Below, piece by piece: positions 42,746 through 52,380 of a DNA stretch of 64,000 bases. A program made the position numbers and the translations under genes. The DNA is from DATBRG01 sp036560445 (GTDB taxonomy: Bacteria > Pseudomonadota > Gammaproteobacteria > Burkholderiales > Methylophilaceae). The DNA is taken from the NCBI GenBank assembly GCA_036560445.1, contig DATBRG010000012.1, positions 44,310-108,309 of the forward strand, given 5' to 3'. The notes below the pieces were generated by a model. It ran no database searches. It saw nothing but the letters and a program-made list of their open reading frames with translations, and was not told where the DNA came from. Positions within the stretch are counted from its first letter, which is position 1. Each line of letters starts with the position of its first letter.

Positions 42746-43651
42746 ATGAAAATACTCATCAATTCACTCATGGCAGCTTGCATGCTGCTCGGCATTCACA
42801 GCGCTCAGGCGGCACTCAATATATTCGCCTGCGAGCCCGAATGGGGAGCGCTGACTCAAGAACTGGGAGGCGATAAAGTATCCATCTACACTGCCACCCA
42901 GGCGTTGCAGGATGTGCATCACGTGCAGGCCAAACCTAGCTTATTGGCAAAAATACGTTCTGCCAATTTTGTGATCTGTACTGGTGCTGAGCTGGAGGTT
43001 GGCTGGCTACCCGTTGTGCTGCAGCAGGCCGGCAATCCCGCCATTCAGCCAGGCAGGCCAGGTTATTTCGAGGCAGTCAATTACGTGCAGCGACTGGAAA
43101 TTCCGCAGCGATTGGATCGTGCAGACGGCGACATTCATCCGCTAGGTAATCCGCATATCCAGACCGATCCGCGTAATATTGCCAAGGTTGCGGACGCGCT
43201 TGCATTAAGGCTAGCTGAGATCGATCCGGCCAATGCTGCCTATTACCAAGCGCGACACAAGGATTTTGCACAGCGCTGGCAGGATGCTATCAAAGGCTGG
43301 GAGACCAAAGCCGCGCCACTCAAAGGCGTCAATATCGTCGTACAGCACAGAGGCTTCCCCTACATCGAGAACTGGCTTGGCTTACAAGAAGTGGCCGAGT
43401 TGGAACCCAAGCCCGGCGTAGAGCCCACCAGCACTCACCTCGCCGATGTATTGGCGCAACTGCAGAGACAACCGGCGAAAATGGTAATACGTGCTGCCTA
43501 CAATGATGAGCGTGCAGCTCAATGGTTATCGGAACGCGCCAAAATACCGGTGGTCGTGCTGCCTTATACGGTAGGTGGTAGCGATAAGGCCAAGGATTTA
43601 TTCGGCCTGTTCGACGATTCTGTACAACGCTTACTGGATGCCCTCAAATGA
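42746..43651 (+). CDS. Metal ABC transporter substrate-binding protein (ZnuA-like)
   Basis: A 301-residue cluster A-I binding protein with a signal peptide (residues 1-22). Likely metal ligands lie in DVHHVQAKP, GNPHIQTDP and the C-terminal HRGFPYIENWLGL region. The His-rich loop typical of E. coli ZnuA is absent. Zinc is the most likely ligand, with manganese an alternative. The stop overlaps the permease gene by 4 bases (ATGA). Confidence 0.82.
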   Translation: MKILINSLMAACMLLGIHSAQAALNIFACEPEWGALTQELGGDKVSIYTATQALQDVHHVQAKPSLLAKIRSANFVICTGAELEVGWLPVVLQQAGNPAIQPGRPGYFEAVNYVQRLEIPQRLDRADGDIHPLGNPHIQTDPRNIAKVADALALRLAEIDPANAAYYQARHKDFAQRWQDAIKGWETKAAPLKGVNIVVQHRGFPYIENWLGLQEVAELEPKPGVEPTSTHLADVLAQLQRQPAKMVIRAAYNDERAAQWLSERAKIPVVVLPYTVGGSDKAKDLFGLFDDSVQRLLDALK

Positions 43652-44403
43652 ACTTCGATGCCTTAAGTTTTGCAATTCTGGGCCCGGCTTTACTCGCCGG
43701 TCTACTAGTCCTGGCCACCCATGTACCGCTGGGCCAGCAGGTGCTGCAACGCGGCATCGTCTTCATTGATCTGGCAGTGGCGCAGATCGCGGCACTGGGA
43801 GTCATTGGAGCCGATTATTTTGGCTGGGAACCGCAAGGCTGGGCGGTTCAGGCTGCTGCTGTCAGTGCTGCACTAATAGGAGGCCTAGTACTGACTTGGA
43901 CCGAGAAAAACTGGCCGGAAGTTCAAGAGGCATTGATAGGCGCCAGCTTCGTACTGGCAGCGAGCGCGGGTATTCTGCTACTGTCCAACAACCCGCATGG
44001 TGGTGAGCATCTCAAAGACCTGCTGGCCGGGCAGATTCTGTGGGTAAGCTTCGGCCAGCTATTGCCCATCGCGATATTGACTGTAGCCATCCTCGCCGTA
44101 TGGTTCAGTTTCGGGCAGCGCTTGGGCCGGGCTGGCTTTTACCTACTGTTTGCCTTGGCGGTAACGGCCTCAGTGCAGTTGGTAGGAGTTTATCTCGTGT
44201 TCTCCAGCCTCATCATGCCAGCCCTAGCCGTACGGCGCTGGCCAGAAGGTAAGAAGCTGATCGGTGGTTACAGTATGGGGATAGTGGCTTATGTAGTTGG
44301 CTTGTTACTATCGGCCATTTTTGATTTGCCTTCTGGCTCGGTCATCGTCTGGTGTCTCGCTGGCACAGGCATTCTCGCCAATCTGGGCCGCTTTGCGTTA
44401 TGA
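43648..44403 (+). CDS. Metal ABC transporter permease (ZnuB-like)
   Basis: A 251-residue membrane protein with about eight hydrophobic segments and the ABC-3 permease pattern (ASVQLVGVYLVFSSLIMPALAVR). It would form the channel for the preceding binding protein. No ATP-binding subunit gene is in the cluster, so the ATPase must come from elsewhere. It is the last gene of the group; yggX follows after 29 bp. Confidence 0.82.
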   Translation: MNFDALSFAILGPALLAGLLVLATHVPLGQQVLQRGIVFIDLAVAQIAALGVIGADYFGWEPQGWAVQAAAVSAALIGGLVLTWTEKNWPEVQEALIGASFVLAASAGILLLSNNPHGGEHLKDLLAGQILWVSFGQLLPIAILTVAILAVWFSFGQRLGRAGFYLLFALAVTASVQLVGVYLVFSSLIMPALAVRRWPEGKKLIGGYSMGIVAYVVGLLLSAIFDLPSGSVIVWCLAGTGILANLGRFAL

Positions 44404-44432
44404 TTGGTTGATTGAGATGACGGAGTAGCAGC

Positions 44433-44705
44433 ATGGCAAGAATGGTAAATTGTGTAAAACTCGGGCACGAGGCGGAAGGTATGGATTTCCCGCCTTACCC
44501 AGGCGAGTTGGGCAAACGCCTATATGAGAATGTATCGAAAGAAGCTTGGGCTGGCTGGCTTAAGCAACAGACCATGCTGGTGAATGAAAACCGTCTGAGC
44601 CTGGCTGATCCAGCCGCACGCAAATATCTATCGCAGCAGACCGAAGCGTACTTCTTTGGTGCTGGTGCAGATAAAGCTTCAGGATATGTACCGCCCAAGT
44701 CATAG
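44433..44705 (+). CDS. Oxidative damage protection / Fe-S trafficking protein YggX
   Basis: A 90-residue small protein of the YggX family: MARMVNCVKLG with the conserved cysteine, EGMDFPPYPGELGKRLYENVS, and FFGAGADKASGYVPP at the end. It protects iron-sulfur clusters from superoxide, in line with the nearby sodB. It usually neighbours mutY; here it precedes ppk. Confidence 0.92.
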   Translation: MARMVNCVKLGHEAEGMDFPPYPGELGKRLYENVSKEAWAGWLKQQTMLVNENRLSLADPAARKYLSQQTEAYFFGAGADKASGYVPPKS

Positions 44706-44708
44706 TAT

Positions 44709-44730
44709 CGTCACGTGATTGTCATAATTC
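44709..44730 (+). promoter_or_regulatory. Pho-box-like direct repeat upstream of ppk
   Basis: Two GTCA units start at 44710 and 44721, 11 bp apart, within TCGTCACGTGA and TTGTCATAATT. The second half-site agrees with the PhoB consensus at 8 of 11 positions. It lies 25-46 bp before the ppk start, between yggX and ppk. PhoB control of ppk is established in enterobacteria; here it is inferred. Confidence 0.45.
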
Positions 44731-44754
44731 GGGAATAAACTTCAGGATTGCATT

Positions 44755-46839
44755 TTGTCATCCATTAAATTGAATCCCGAATACTTTATCAATCGCGAAC
44801 TGGGTATCCTCGCCTTCAATCGCCGCGTGCTTGCACAGGCCGAAGATGAGCGCGTACCGCTACTTGAGCGCCTAAAATTTCTGTGTATTTTCAGCAGTAA
44901 TATGGACGAGTTCTTTGAGGTTCGGGTTGCCGGACTCAAGGAGCAAATCAAGTATAACTCGGCCTATGTCAGTGCCGATGGCATGCTGCCGCGGCAGGTA
45001 TTTGCCAAGATCAGCAGCGAAGCACATGAGCTGATTGAGCATCAATACCAGATACTCAATGATGTTGTACTGCCCAGGCTGGCCGAACAGGATATCCGCT
45101 TCCTGCGCCGCGCCCACTGGAATGATGTGCAACGCGAATGGATCCGCAACTACTTCTTCCGCGAGTTGATGCCTATCCTGACCCCAATCGGGCTTGATCC
45201 CGCACACCCATTCCCGCGCGTACTCAACAAGAGCCTGAATTTCGCGGTGGAGCTGGAAGGCAAGGATGCCTTTGGCCGCAACTCCGGAGTTGCCATCGTA
45301 CAGGCACCACGCGCGTTGCCACGTGTGATTCGCCTGCCACAGGAAATAGCCGGCTGCGAATATGGTTTTGTATTTCTCTCCTCTATTCTGCACGCGCATG
45401 TCAATGAGCTGTTTTCAGGCATGCAGGTCAAAGGCTGCTATCAATTCCGCGTCACCCGCGATAGTGACCTCACACTGGATGACGAAGATACCAAAGACCT
45501 GCGCCTGGCCTTACAGGGCGAGCTCTCTCACCGCCAGTTTGGCGACAGTGCGCGGCTTGAAGTAGCAGATAGCTGCCCGGCAGAAATGTCGGCTTTCCTA
45601 CTGGGACAATTCGGGCTGGCACAAGAAGATTTGTACCAAGTCAATGGCCTGGTCAATCTGGTACGACTCATGCAAATCCCGGATTCAGTAGACAAGCCTG
45701 AGCTCAAATTCTCACGTTACAGCGCCAGCGTACCCAAGGAAGTCGCTAAAGAACCGGATATTTTCAAGGTCATCCGCAAGGGTGACGTTCTACTGCATCA
45801 CCCTTATCAGTCATTCAACCCGGTCATTGAGTTTATCCAGCAAGCATCGGAAGACCCCAATGTACTCGCCATCAAGCAAACGTTCTACCGCACCAGCGCC
45901 GACTCCACACTGATGCAGTCCTTGATCGAAGCAGCGAGGCGAGGCAAAGAAGTGACCGTGGTGGTGGAACTATTGGCGCGCTTTGACGAAGAGGCCAACA
46001 TCAACTGGGCAGCCAAACTGGAAGAATCTGGCGCTCATGTTGTGTACGGCGTAGTCGGCCATAAAACACACTGTAAAATGGCCATGGTAGTACGCCGGGA
46101 GGACGACAAGCTGCGACGCTACGTACACCTTTCCACCGGCAATTACCACCAGCGCACAGCGCGACTCTATACCGATTTCGGGTTACTCACGTGCCACGAA
46201 GAAATTTGTGAAGACGTCAATGATGTGTTTGCCCAACTCACCGGCCTCGGCAAAGCTAGCAAGCTGCGCCATCTATGGCAATCACCATTTACACTGCACC
46301 AGCGCCTGGTAAAAGCCATTCATAACGAAACAGAAATCGCCAAATCCGGCAAAAAAACCCGCATTATTGCCAAGATGAATGCATTGCTGGATGCCGATAT
46401 TATTCGAGCGCTCTACGATGCCTCTGCGGCTGGCGTGCAAGTCGACCTCATTGTGCGCGGCGTTTGCGCCCTGAAACCAGGGATCCCAGGCATCTCGGAG
46501 AATATCCGTGTACGTTCCATCGTTGGCCGTTTCCTTGAGCACACGCGTATTTTCTATTTTTACAACAATCGCGCTGAAAATGTCTATCTAGCGAGCGCGG
46601 ACTGGATGTACCGCAATTTCTTCCGCCGCATAGAAGTCTGCTTCCCGATCCTGGATGCGAAAGTGAAAAAGCGCGTTATCAAGGAAGGCCTGGAGTGCTA
46701 CCTGAAAGACAACAGCAACACTTGGGAAATGCTGCCAGATAGCAGTTATCACCGCCGTCCGGCAAGGCGTGGGAACAGCTTTAACGCGCAGCAATATTTG
46801 ATGGCGGAATTCGGGCAGGATTTACTGCCCGAGAATTAA
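44755..46839 (+). CDS. ppk: Polyphosphate kinase Ppk1
   Basis: A 694-residue kinase of four domains. Histidines for autophosphorylation lie in VVGHKTHCKM and YVHLSTGNYHQRTARLYTDFG, and FRRIEVCFPI is near the C-terminus. It polymerises ATP gamma-phosphate into polyphosphate. The start is TTG with an AGGA site 7 bases upstream. ppx converges 2 bp downstream, so synthesis and breakdown genes sit tail to tail. Confidence 0.95.
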   Translation: MSSIKLNPEYFINRELGILAFNRRVLAQAEDERVPLLERLKFLCIFSSNMDEFFEVRVAGLKEQIKYNSAYVSADGMLPRQVFAKISSEAHELIEHQYQILNDVVLPRLAEQDIRFLRRAHWNDVQREWIRNYFFRELMPILTPIGLDPAHPFPRVLNKSLNFAVELEGKDAFGRNSGVAIVQAPRALPRVIRLPQEIAGCEYGFVFLSSILHAHVNELFSGMQVKGCYQFRVTRDSDLTLDDEDTKDLRLALQGELSHRQFGDSARLEVADSCPAEMSAFLLGQFGLAQEDLYQVNGLVNLVRLMQIPDSVDKPELKFSRYSASVPKEVAKEPDIFKVIRKGDVLLHHPYQSFNPVIEFIQQASEDPNVLAIKQTFYRTSADSTLMQSLIEAARRGKEVTVVVELLARFDEEANINWAAKLEESGAHVVYGVVGHKTHCKMAMVVRREDDKLRRYVHLSTGNYHQRTARLYTDFGLLTCHEEICEDVNDVFAQLTGLGKASKLRHLWQSPFTLHQRLVKAIHNETEIAKSGKKTRIIAKMNALLDADIIRALYDASAAGVQVDLIVRGVCALKPGIPGISENIRVRSIVGRFLEHTRIFYFYNNRAENVYLASADWMYRNFFRRIEVCFPILDAKVKKRVIKEGLECYLKDNSNTWEMLPDSSYHRRPARRGNSFNAQQYLMAEFGQDLLPEN

Positions 46840-46841
46840 GA

Positions 46842-48338
46842 TTAGTGCAGGGTCAGGTTGATGTTGATGGCTTGCCAATAAGCGACTTCACTGGCCAGTT
46901 CAGCCTCAGTCAGCGGGTTGTTCTCCAGCCAGTCTGGCTCAAGCATCAACCGGAACTCATTCTCGCCGATAGCCAGAGATAAATCTGGATGACTGTCATC
47001 AAGGCGATTGCGGTGGAACAAAATAGCAAGCCGCAAAATCAGTACCAGCAAACAACGATCGTCCTCAAAACCGGGTAATGGCAACTTATTCAGTGAGCGA
47101 CGCTGCGCACGCACAAGCAAGCCCAGATTTGCTTGTTCCATCTTGGAAAATCCCGGCATATCAGCATTTTCAACAATATAAGCAGAATGCTTGTGATAGC
47201 CGTTATGTGCGATGGAAATGCCAATCTCGTGCAACTTTGCAGCCCAGATCAGGTAATGGCTGGCCGCCTCCTCATCCATATCCAGCTTGTAACTGACTTG
47301 TGATAGCAGCTTCAAGGCCAGGGCCTGTACTCGCTTGGCTTGGGCATAATCTACATGGTAGCGGCGCATAAAGCTGCGCACGGTAGCTTCGCGCGTATCG
47401 TGATGATGCATACGCCCGAGCAACTCATACAGCACGCCGTCACGCAAGGCGCTACTAGAAGTGTTCATGCGCTCTATGTTCAAAGAATCAAAAGCAGCCG
47501 ACATGATACTTAGACCGCCGGGTAGCACTACCGCACGGTCCGGGCTCAATCCAGCCAGTTGCAACTTTTTGCTATCCTTGGACTTAAGCAGCAGGTTACG
47601 TAGCAGTTTCAGGCCATTACGCGTGATATACCCATCACTTAATCCGTTGAGACGCATGATTTCGCCTAATGCCCGCGCTGTGCCAGAAGAACCTATGGCT
47701 TCATCCCAGTGCCCAGCACTGAATTTCTTGCGTATGTTCTGGATTTCGGTCGCAGCTGCTATTTCTGCCTGCTCAAGGCCTTTTTCACTAATTTTGCCAT
47801 CCGGGAAGAATCTGAGGCTATAGCTGACACAGCCCATATACAGGCTTTCCATCTCTATCGGCTCAAAACCTTGCCCGATAATGAACTCAGTAGAGCCGCC
47901 ACCAATATCAATTACCAGACGCTTATGCTCTGCAGGCGGCAAGCTATGGCTAACGCCAACGAAAATCATGCGAGCCTCTTCGCGGCCGGCAATCACTTCA
48001 ATGGGGAAACCCAGTGCAGCCTGAGCTTCTTGCAATAGCTGAGGAGAATTCTTGGCAACACGGAAGGTATTGGTAGCTACGGCACGCACTGCCTGCGGGG
48101 GCAATCCACGCAGACGCTCGCCAAAGCGTTTGAGGCAATCAATGGCACGACGCTGGGCGTCAGCATCAAGATGTTTATCCTTGCCGAGACCCGCGCCCAG
48201 ACGCACCGCCTCACGCAAGGAATCATGGAAAATCAGACGCCCGTCGACCACCCGGGCAAGTTGTAATCTGAAACTATTGGAGCCTAAATCAACAGCAGCG
48301 ATCTCAGAAAAGGTCAGTTTTTTAGCAGCCAAATCCAA
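46842..48338 (-). CDS. ppx: Exopolyphosphatase / GppA family
   Basis: A 498-residue sugar-kinase/actin-fold phosphatase. ATP/phosphate loops are AVDLGSNSFRLQ and VIDIGGGSTEFIIGQG; the C-terminal HD-like helical region contains KLHEIGISIAHNGYHKHSAY. It removes terminal phosphates from polyphosphate and perhaps from pppGpp. It converges on ppk and follows phoU by 69 bp. Confidence 0.93.
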   Translation of the reverse strand: MDLAAKKLTFSEIAAVDLGSNSFRLQLARVVDGRLIFHDSLREAVRLGAGLGKDKHLDADAQRRAIDCLKRFGERLRGLPPQAVRAVATNTFRVAKNSPQLLQEAQAALGFPIEVIAGREEARMIFVGVSHSLPPAEHKRLVIDIGGGSTEFIIGQGFEPIEMESLYMGCVSYSLRFFPDGKISEKGLEQAEIAAATEIQNIRKKFSAGHWDEAIGSSGTARALGEIMRLNGLSDGYITRNGLKLLRNLLLKSKDSKKLQLAGLSPDRAVVLPGGLSIMSAAFDSLNIERMNTSSSALRDGVLYELLGRMHHHDTREATVRSFMRRYHVDYAQAKRVQALALKLLSQVSYKLDMDEEAASHYLIWAAKLHEIGISIAHNGYHKHSAYIVENADMPGFSKMEQANLGLLVRAQRRSLNKLPLPGFEDDRCLLVLILRLAILFHRNRLDDSHPDLSLAIGENEFRLMLEPDWLENNPLTEAELASEVAYWQAININLTLH

Positions 48339-48407
48339 CCTTTAGTAAACAAATTTTAAGCTGAGGCATCGCAATACAAATCATGGGCTGTAGGCATCCA
48401 GCCTGAA

Positions 48408-49115
48408 TTACGGCTCCAGAGTTTCACGTTCCATTTCCTGCACAGTGGTATGGCGAACATCTTTACCCTTGACCATGTAGACCACATATTCAGCAATATT
48501 CTTGGAGTGGTCCCCAATACGTTCAATAGCCTTGGCCACGAACAACACCTCCAGCGACATCGAGATGGTACGAGGGTCTTCCAGCATGAAAGTAATAAGC
48601 TGGCGCATGGCCGCACGGAATTGTTCATCGACCTGCTCATCCTGACGCGCAACATCCACCGTCTTAGTCACATCCAGGCGGGCAAACGCATCCAACGAAG
48701 TACGCAACATATCACGCACCAGCGCCACCATATTCTTGATTTCGGTAAAGCGCGGGGTATACATGCGGTCAGATTCGTATATCTTCTGAGCAACCCGGGC
48801 GATCTTGGTCGCTTCATCACCAATACGTTCCAAGTCGGTAATGGTTTTAACCACCATCATGATCATGCGTAAATCGCCTGCTGCTGGCTGACGTCGCGCG
48901 ATGATGTGGCTGCAGTCTTCATCAATCTGGACTTCCAGCGCATTCACCCGATGATCGTTGGCAACAACGCTCTCTGCAAGGTTGTTGTTTGCATTCACCA
49001 GTGCATCTAGCGCATTAACGATCTGCTGCTCAACCAAGCCGCCCATCTGCAGCACCTTGGCACGTACTGATTCTAGCTCAGCATCATATTGCTTGTATGT
49101 ATGTTCGAATTGCAT
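48408..49115 (-). CDS. phoU: Phosphate signalling protein PhoU
   Basis: A 235-residue helical protein made of two PhoU repeats. Metal-binding acidic stretches are DLERIGDEATKIARV and AIERIGDHSKNIAEYVVYMVKG. PhoU links the Pst transporter to the PhoR kinase; pst, phoB and phoR are not in the window. A Pho-box-like repeat lies about 50 bp upstream. ppx follows. Confidence 0.95.
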   Translation of the reverse strand: MQFEHTYKQYDAELESVRAKVLQMGGLVEQQIVNALDALVNANNNLAESVVANDHRVNALEVQIDEDCSHIIARRQPAAGDLRMIMMVVKTITDLERIGDEATKIARVAQKIYESDRMYTPRFTEIKNMVALVRDMLRTSLDAFARLDVTKTVDVARQDEQVDEQFRAAMRQLITFMLEDPRTISMSLEVLFVAKAIERIGDHSKNIAEYVVYMVKGKDVRHTTVQEMERETLEP

Positions 49116-49160
49116 AAAGCGGTTCCTTGTAAGATTTAGCCAACTTTACAGACTAGTCCC

Positions 49161-49182
49161 ATATTATGACAAATGTATGTCT
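49161..49182 (-). promoter_or_regulatory. Pho-box-like direct repeat upstream of phoU
   Basis: On the minus strand the units AGACATACATT and TGTCATAATAT adjoin, with GACAT and GTCAT exactly 11 bp apart. Agreement with CTGTCATAAAT is about 7 and 8 of 11. It lies between rpiA and phoU, 46-67 bp before the phoU start. Confidence 0.45.
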
Positions 49183-49211
49183 AAATGACTTTTACGTTAT
49201 GCCACAGGTGC

Positions 49212-49868
49212 TTAGCGCGTATAAGTTTTAACCCCATCAGCTGTTGCCAACAGTAATACGTTGGCAGGGCGCGCTGCAAATAATCCATTGGTCACTACGC
49301 CAACAATTTGGTTAATCTGGTTTTCCAGCGCCACCGGATCAACAATCTTTAAGCCGGAAACATCCAGTATCTTGTTACCGTTATCAGTAGTGAAATCACG
49401 TAATTTTGGCTGGCCGCCAAGTTTTACCAGTTCTCGTGCCACATAGCTCTGCGCCATAGGAATCACCTCCACAGGCAAAGGGAAATCGCCTAACACTGGT
49501 ACCAGTTTGCTGGCATCGCAGATACAGATAAAGCTCTTGGCGCAGGCAGCCACAATTTTTTCGCGCGTGAGCGCTCCACCACCACCCTTGAGCATGTGCA
49601 GGTGTTCGGTAATCTCATCCGCGCCATCGACATAAATATCCATGCCACTGACACTGTTCAGATCAAATACCTGGATGCCATGATTTCTGAGGCGCTGCGC
49701 TGTAGCTTCCGAGCTCGCAACCGCGCCTTCGATCTTATGCTTAACCTTGGCCAATTCATCAATAAAGAAATTGGCAGTAGAGCCTGTACCTACACCGATA
49801 ATGCCCTCTTTGACATAAGCTACGGCAGCTTTTGCTACCTGTTGTTTTAATTCGTCTTGCGTTGCCAT
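49212..49868 (-). CDS. rpiA: Ribose-5-phosphate isomerase A
   Basis: A 218-residue isomerase with GVGTGSTANFFIDEL, VDGADEI and GGGGALTREKIVA, the substrate-binding and catalytic blocks of RpiA. It interconverts ribose- and ribulose-5-phosphate, the latter also being the KdsD substrate. It is upstream of phoU but separated by the Pho-like site; it diverges from ilvA. Confidence 0.96.
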   Translation of the reverse strand: MATQDELKQQVAKAAVAYVKEGIIGVGTGSTANFFIDELAKVKHKIEGAVASSEATAQRLRNHGIQVFDLNSVSGMDIYVDGADEITEHLHMLKGGGGALTREKIVAACAKSFICICDASKLVPVLGDFPLPVEVIPMAQSYVARELVKLGGQPKLRDFTTDNGNKILDVSGLKIVDPVALENQINQIVGVVTNGLFAARPANVLLLATADGVKTYTR

Positions 49869-49966
49869 TTTTGCTTTTACCCCAACTTTTTCACGATTAA
49901 ATTCTTTAGTACTGCGTTTTCTTTATAATCCTTGCTAATCCTGAATCATACACGCCCTGCCTGCCA

Positions 49967-51478
49967 ATGAAAAACGACTACCTGGAAAAAATCACGCATT
50001 CGCGCGTTTACGATGTCGCGAGGAAAACTCCGCTGGAGTTTCAACCCAATCTTTCGGCACGCACGGGTAATCACATACTGTTGAAGCGCGAGGATATGCA
50101 ACCGGTATTCTCTTTCAAGCTGCGTGGTGCCTATAACAAAATGGCACATCTTGCGCCTGAAGTTCTAAAGCGCGGGGTCATCGCAGCCTCAGCTGGCAAT
50201 CATGCCCAAGGTGTTGCCCTCGCTGCACAAAAACTTGGTTGCCGTGCTGTCATTGTAATGCCCATCACTACGCCACAAATCAAGGTGGATGCGGTGCGAA
50301 ACCGTGGTGCCGAGGTTGTGCTGTTTGGTGATTCTTACTCTGACGCCTATATCCATGCGATAGAACTGGAAAAGTCGCAAAATCTCACGTTTGTACACCC
50401 TTATGACGACCCGGATGTGATTGCTGGCCAAGGCACTATCGCCATGGAGATTTTACATGACCATCCTGAGACCATACATGCGATTTTCTGCTGCGTAGGT
50501 GGTGGTGGCCTGATTGCGGGCATAGCCGCTTATGTCAAAGCCCTGCGCCCTGAGATCAAGATTATTGGCGTAGAAGCTGTTGATGCTGATGCCATGATGC
50601 AATCATTAGCTGCGGGCAAGCGCGTCATGCTGGAACAAGTAGGCTTATTTGCCGATGGCGCGGCAGTCAAACAAGTAGGTGAGCATACATTTGGTCTCTG
50701 CCAACAGTACGTGGATGAGATGATACTGGTCGATAACGACGCCATCTGTGCCGCAATCAAGGATGTATTCGAGGATACACGCTCCATCCTTGAACCGGCA
50801 GGCGCCTTGGCTACAGCTGGTATCAAGGAATATATAAAACGCAATAACCTGCAAGGCAAAACCCTGGTAGGCATCGCCTCAGGCGCCAACATGAATTTTG
50901 ATCGCCTGCGTTTTGTGGCTGAACGTGCCGAGATTGGGGAAAAACGTGAGGCCGTAATGGCAGTTACTATCCCGGAAAAGCCTGGCTCGTTCAAAACCTT
51001 TTGTCGCCTTTTAGGTGGCCGTAACATTACGGAATTCAATTACCGTTACTCTGACCCGTTACAAGCGCACATCTTTGTTGGCTTGGGTATACACGATCCA
51101 AGTGAATCACAGAGCCTGCTGACAATGTTGCAACAACATGGTTTACCGACGCTAGACCTGACCGATAACGAAGTTGCCAAGCTACATCTACGGCACCTGG
51201 TGGGCGGCCACGCACCACAAGCTGAACATGAACAGATATATCGCTTCGAATTTCCGGAAAAACCGGGGGCCCTGATGAAGTTCCTCGACACCATGGGCCA
51301 CGACTGGAACATCAGCCTGTTCCACTATCGCAATCATGGTGCTGACTATGGTCGTGTGCTGGTGGGAATGCAGGTACCTCCAGAAGAGAAAGCCGAGTTT
51401 AAGACTTTCCTCGATAACCTCGGCTATCCTTATTGGGATGAAAGCGAGAACCCGGCCTACAAACTGTTCCTAGGCTAA
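49967..51478 (+). CDS. ilvA: Threonine ammonia-lyase, biosynthetic
   Basis: The 503-residue product has a PLP-dependent catalytic domain (1-325; PLP lysine K51 in SFKLRGAYN, glycine loop CVGGGGLIAG) and two C-terminal ACT-like regulatory domains (about 330-500). The length and paired ACT domains mark the isoleucine-feedback-inhibited biosynthetic form. It opens isoleucine synthesis. A TATAAT lies at 49924-49929. The 3' end overlaps the convergent EVE gene by 9 bases. Confidence 0.95.
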   Translation: MKNDYLEKITHSRVYDVARKTPLEFQPNLSARTGNHILLKREDMQPVFSFKLRGAYNKMAHLAPEVLKRGVIAASAGNHAQGVALAAQKLGCRAVIVMPITTPQIKVDAVRNRGAEVVLFGDSYSDAYIHAIELEKSQNLTFVHPYDDPDVIAGQGTIAMEILHDHPETIHAIFCCVGGGGLIAGIAAYVKALRPEIKIIGVEAVDADAMMQSLAAGKRVMLEQVGLFADGAAVKQVGEHTFGLCQQYVDEMILVDNDAICAAIKDVFEDTRSILEPAGALATAGIKEYIKRNNLQGKTLVGIASGANMNFDRLRFVAERAEIGEKREAVMAVTIPEKPGSFKTFCRLLGGRNITEFNYRYSDPLQAHIFVGLGIHDPSESQSLLTMLQQHGLPTLDLTDNEVAKLHLRHLVGGHAPQAEHEQIYRFEFPEKPGALMKFLDTMGHDWNISLFHYRNHGADYGRVLVGMQVPPEEKAEFKTFLDNLGYPYWDESENPAYKLFLG

Positions 51479-51928
51479 CTTTTTAAGGATAAATTCCCAG
51501 TCGCGCGGATCAACCGGTGTGATGGATAAACGGTTACCACGTTGTAAAATCCTCAAATTAGCCAGCTCCGGTGTTTCACGCATCTCCTTGAGACTAAGCA
51601 ACCGGGTTTTACGCACCAGCTTGACGTCCACATTGAACCAGCGAGGGTTCTCTGGTGTTGCTTTCGGATCGTAGTATTTATGGCCTTTAACAAACTGAAA
51701 ACGGTCAGGATAAGCCAGGCTACTTACTTCAGCGATACCGGCTACACCAGGTTCATCGCAATTCGAATGATAAAACAGTACACCATCACCCACCTTCATC
51801 TGATCCCGCATAAAATTACGTGCTTGGTAATTTCGTACCCCATACCAGTCCACCGACTGGTTGGGAAAAGCGGCAAGGTCGTCGATGGAAACATCGCCAG
51901 GTTCGGATTTCATTAGCCAATAACGCAT
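51470..51928 (-). CDS. EVE domain protein
   Basis: A 152-residue PUA-like EVE domain protein: YWLMKSEPGDVSIDDL, GVRNYQARNFMRD, LFYHSNCDEPGVAGIAEV and FVKGHKYYDPKA. EVE domains bind modified bases in DNA or RNA; the bacterial stand-alone form has no settled function. It is convergent and overlapping with ilvA. Confidence 0.92.
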   Translation of the reverse strand: MRYWLMKSEPGDVSIDDLAAFPNQSVDWYGVRNYQARNFMRDQMKVGDGVLFYHSNCDEPGVAGIAEVSSLAYPDRFQFVKGHKYYDPKATPENPRWFNVDVKLVRKTRLLSLKEMRETPELANLRILQRGNRLSITPVDPRDWEFILKKLA

Positions 51929-51997
51929 ACATGTTTCTCAGTTTGGTTCAGATTCTCGTATCATAACCTGACTTTTTCTACTGCAAAGGCATCACCT

Positions 51998-52357
51998 ATG
52001 GCACGCAACGTTTTGGGCACCGAACTACAGCTATGCAGCCTTGACCCGTTAACTGGCTTCACCCGCACCGGATGCTGCGAAACGGGAGCAGAAGATAGCG
52101 GCAGCCATACCGTGTGTGCGCAGATGACGGAAGAGTTCCTGGCATTTTCAATGAGCTGCGGGAATGATCTCAGCACGCCAAGACCGGAATATGCCTTTGT
52201 CGGCCTAGCGCCCGGCGACCGCTGGTGCCTGTGCGCAGCACGCTGGCATGAGGCAGCCGAAGCAGGCTTTGCCCCGCCAGTGATTCTGGAGGCCACGCAT
52301 GAACGTGCATTAGAAATCGTCAGTCTGGCTGATCTCAAGTATCACGCGTTGAGATAA
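51998..52357 (+). CDS. DUF2237 family protein
   Basis: The 119-residue protein has the DUF2237 pattern: RNVLGTELQLCSLDPLTGFTR, GCCETGAEDSGSHTVCA, MTEEFLAFS and PGDRWCLCAARW. Six cysteines stand in fixed positions. Function is unknown. An overlapping frame on the other strand (51961-52338) lacks any recognisable pattern and is a shadow. It diverges from the EVE gene. Confidence 0.9.
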   Translation: MARNVLGTELQLCSLDPLTGFTRTGCCETGAEDSGSHTVCAQMTEEFLAFSMSCGNDLSTPRPEYAFVGLAPGDRWCLCAARWHEAAEAGFAPPVILEATHERALEIVSLADLKYHALR

Positions 52358-52380
52358 GCAAGTTAGTAAGAAAATAAGGG

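Noticed and set aside
51961..52338. Minus-strand frame opposite the DUF2237 gene
   Set aside because: No known pattern; the plus-strand frame has the conserved cysteines of DUF2237.
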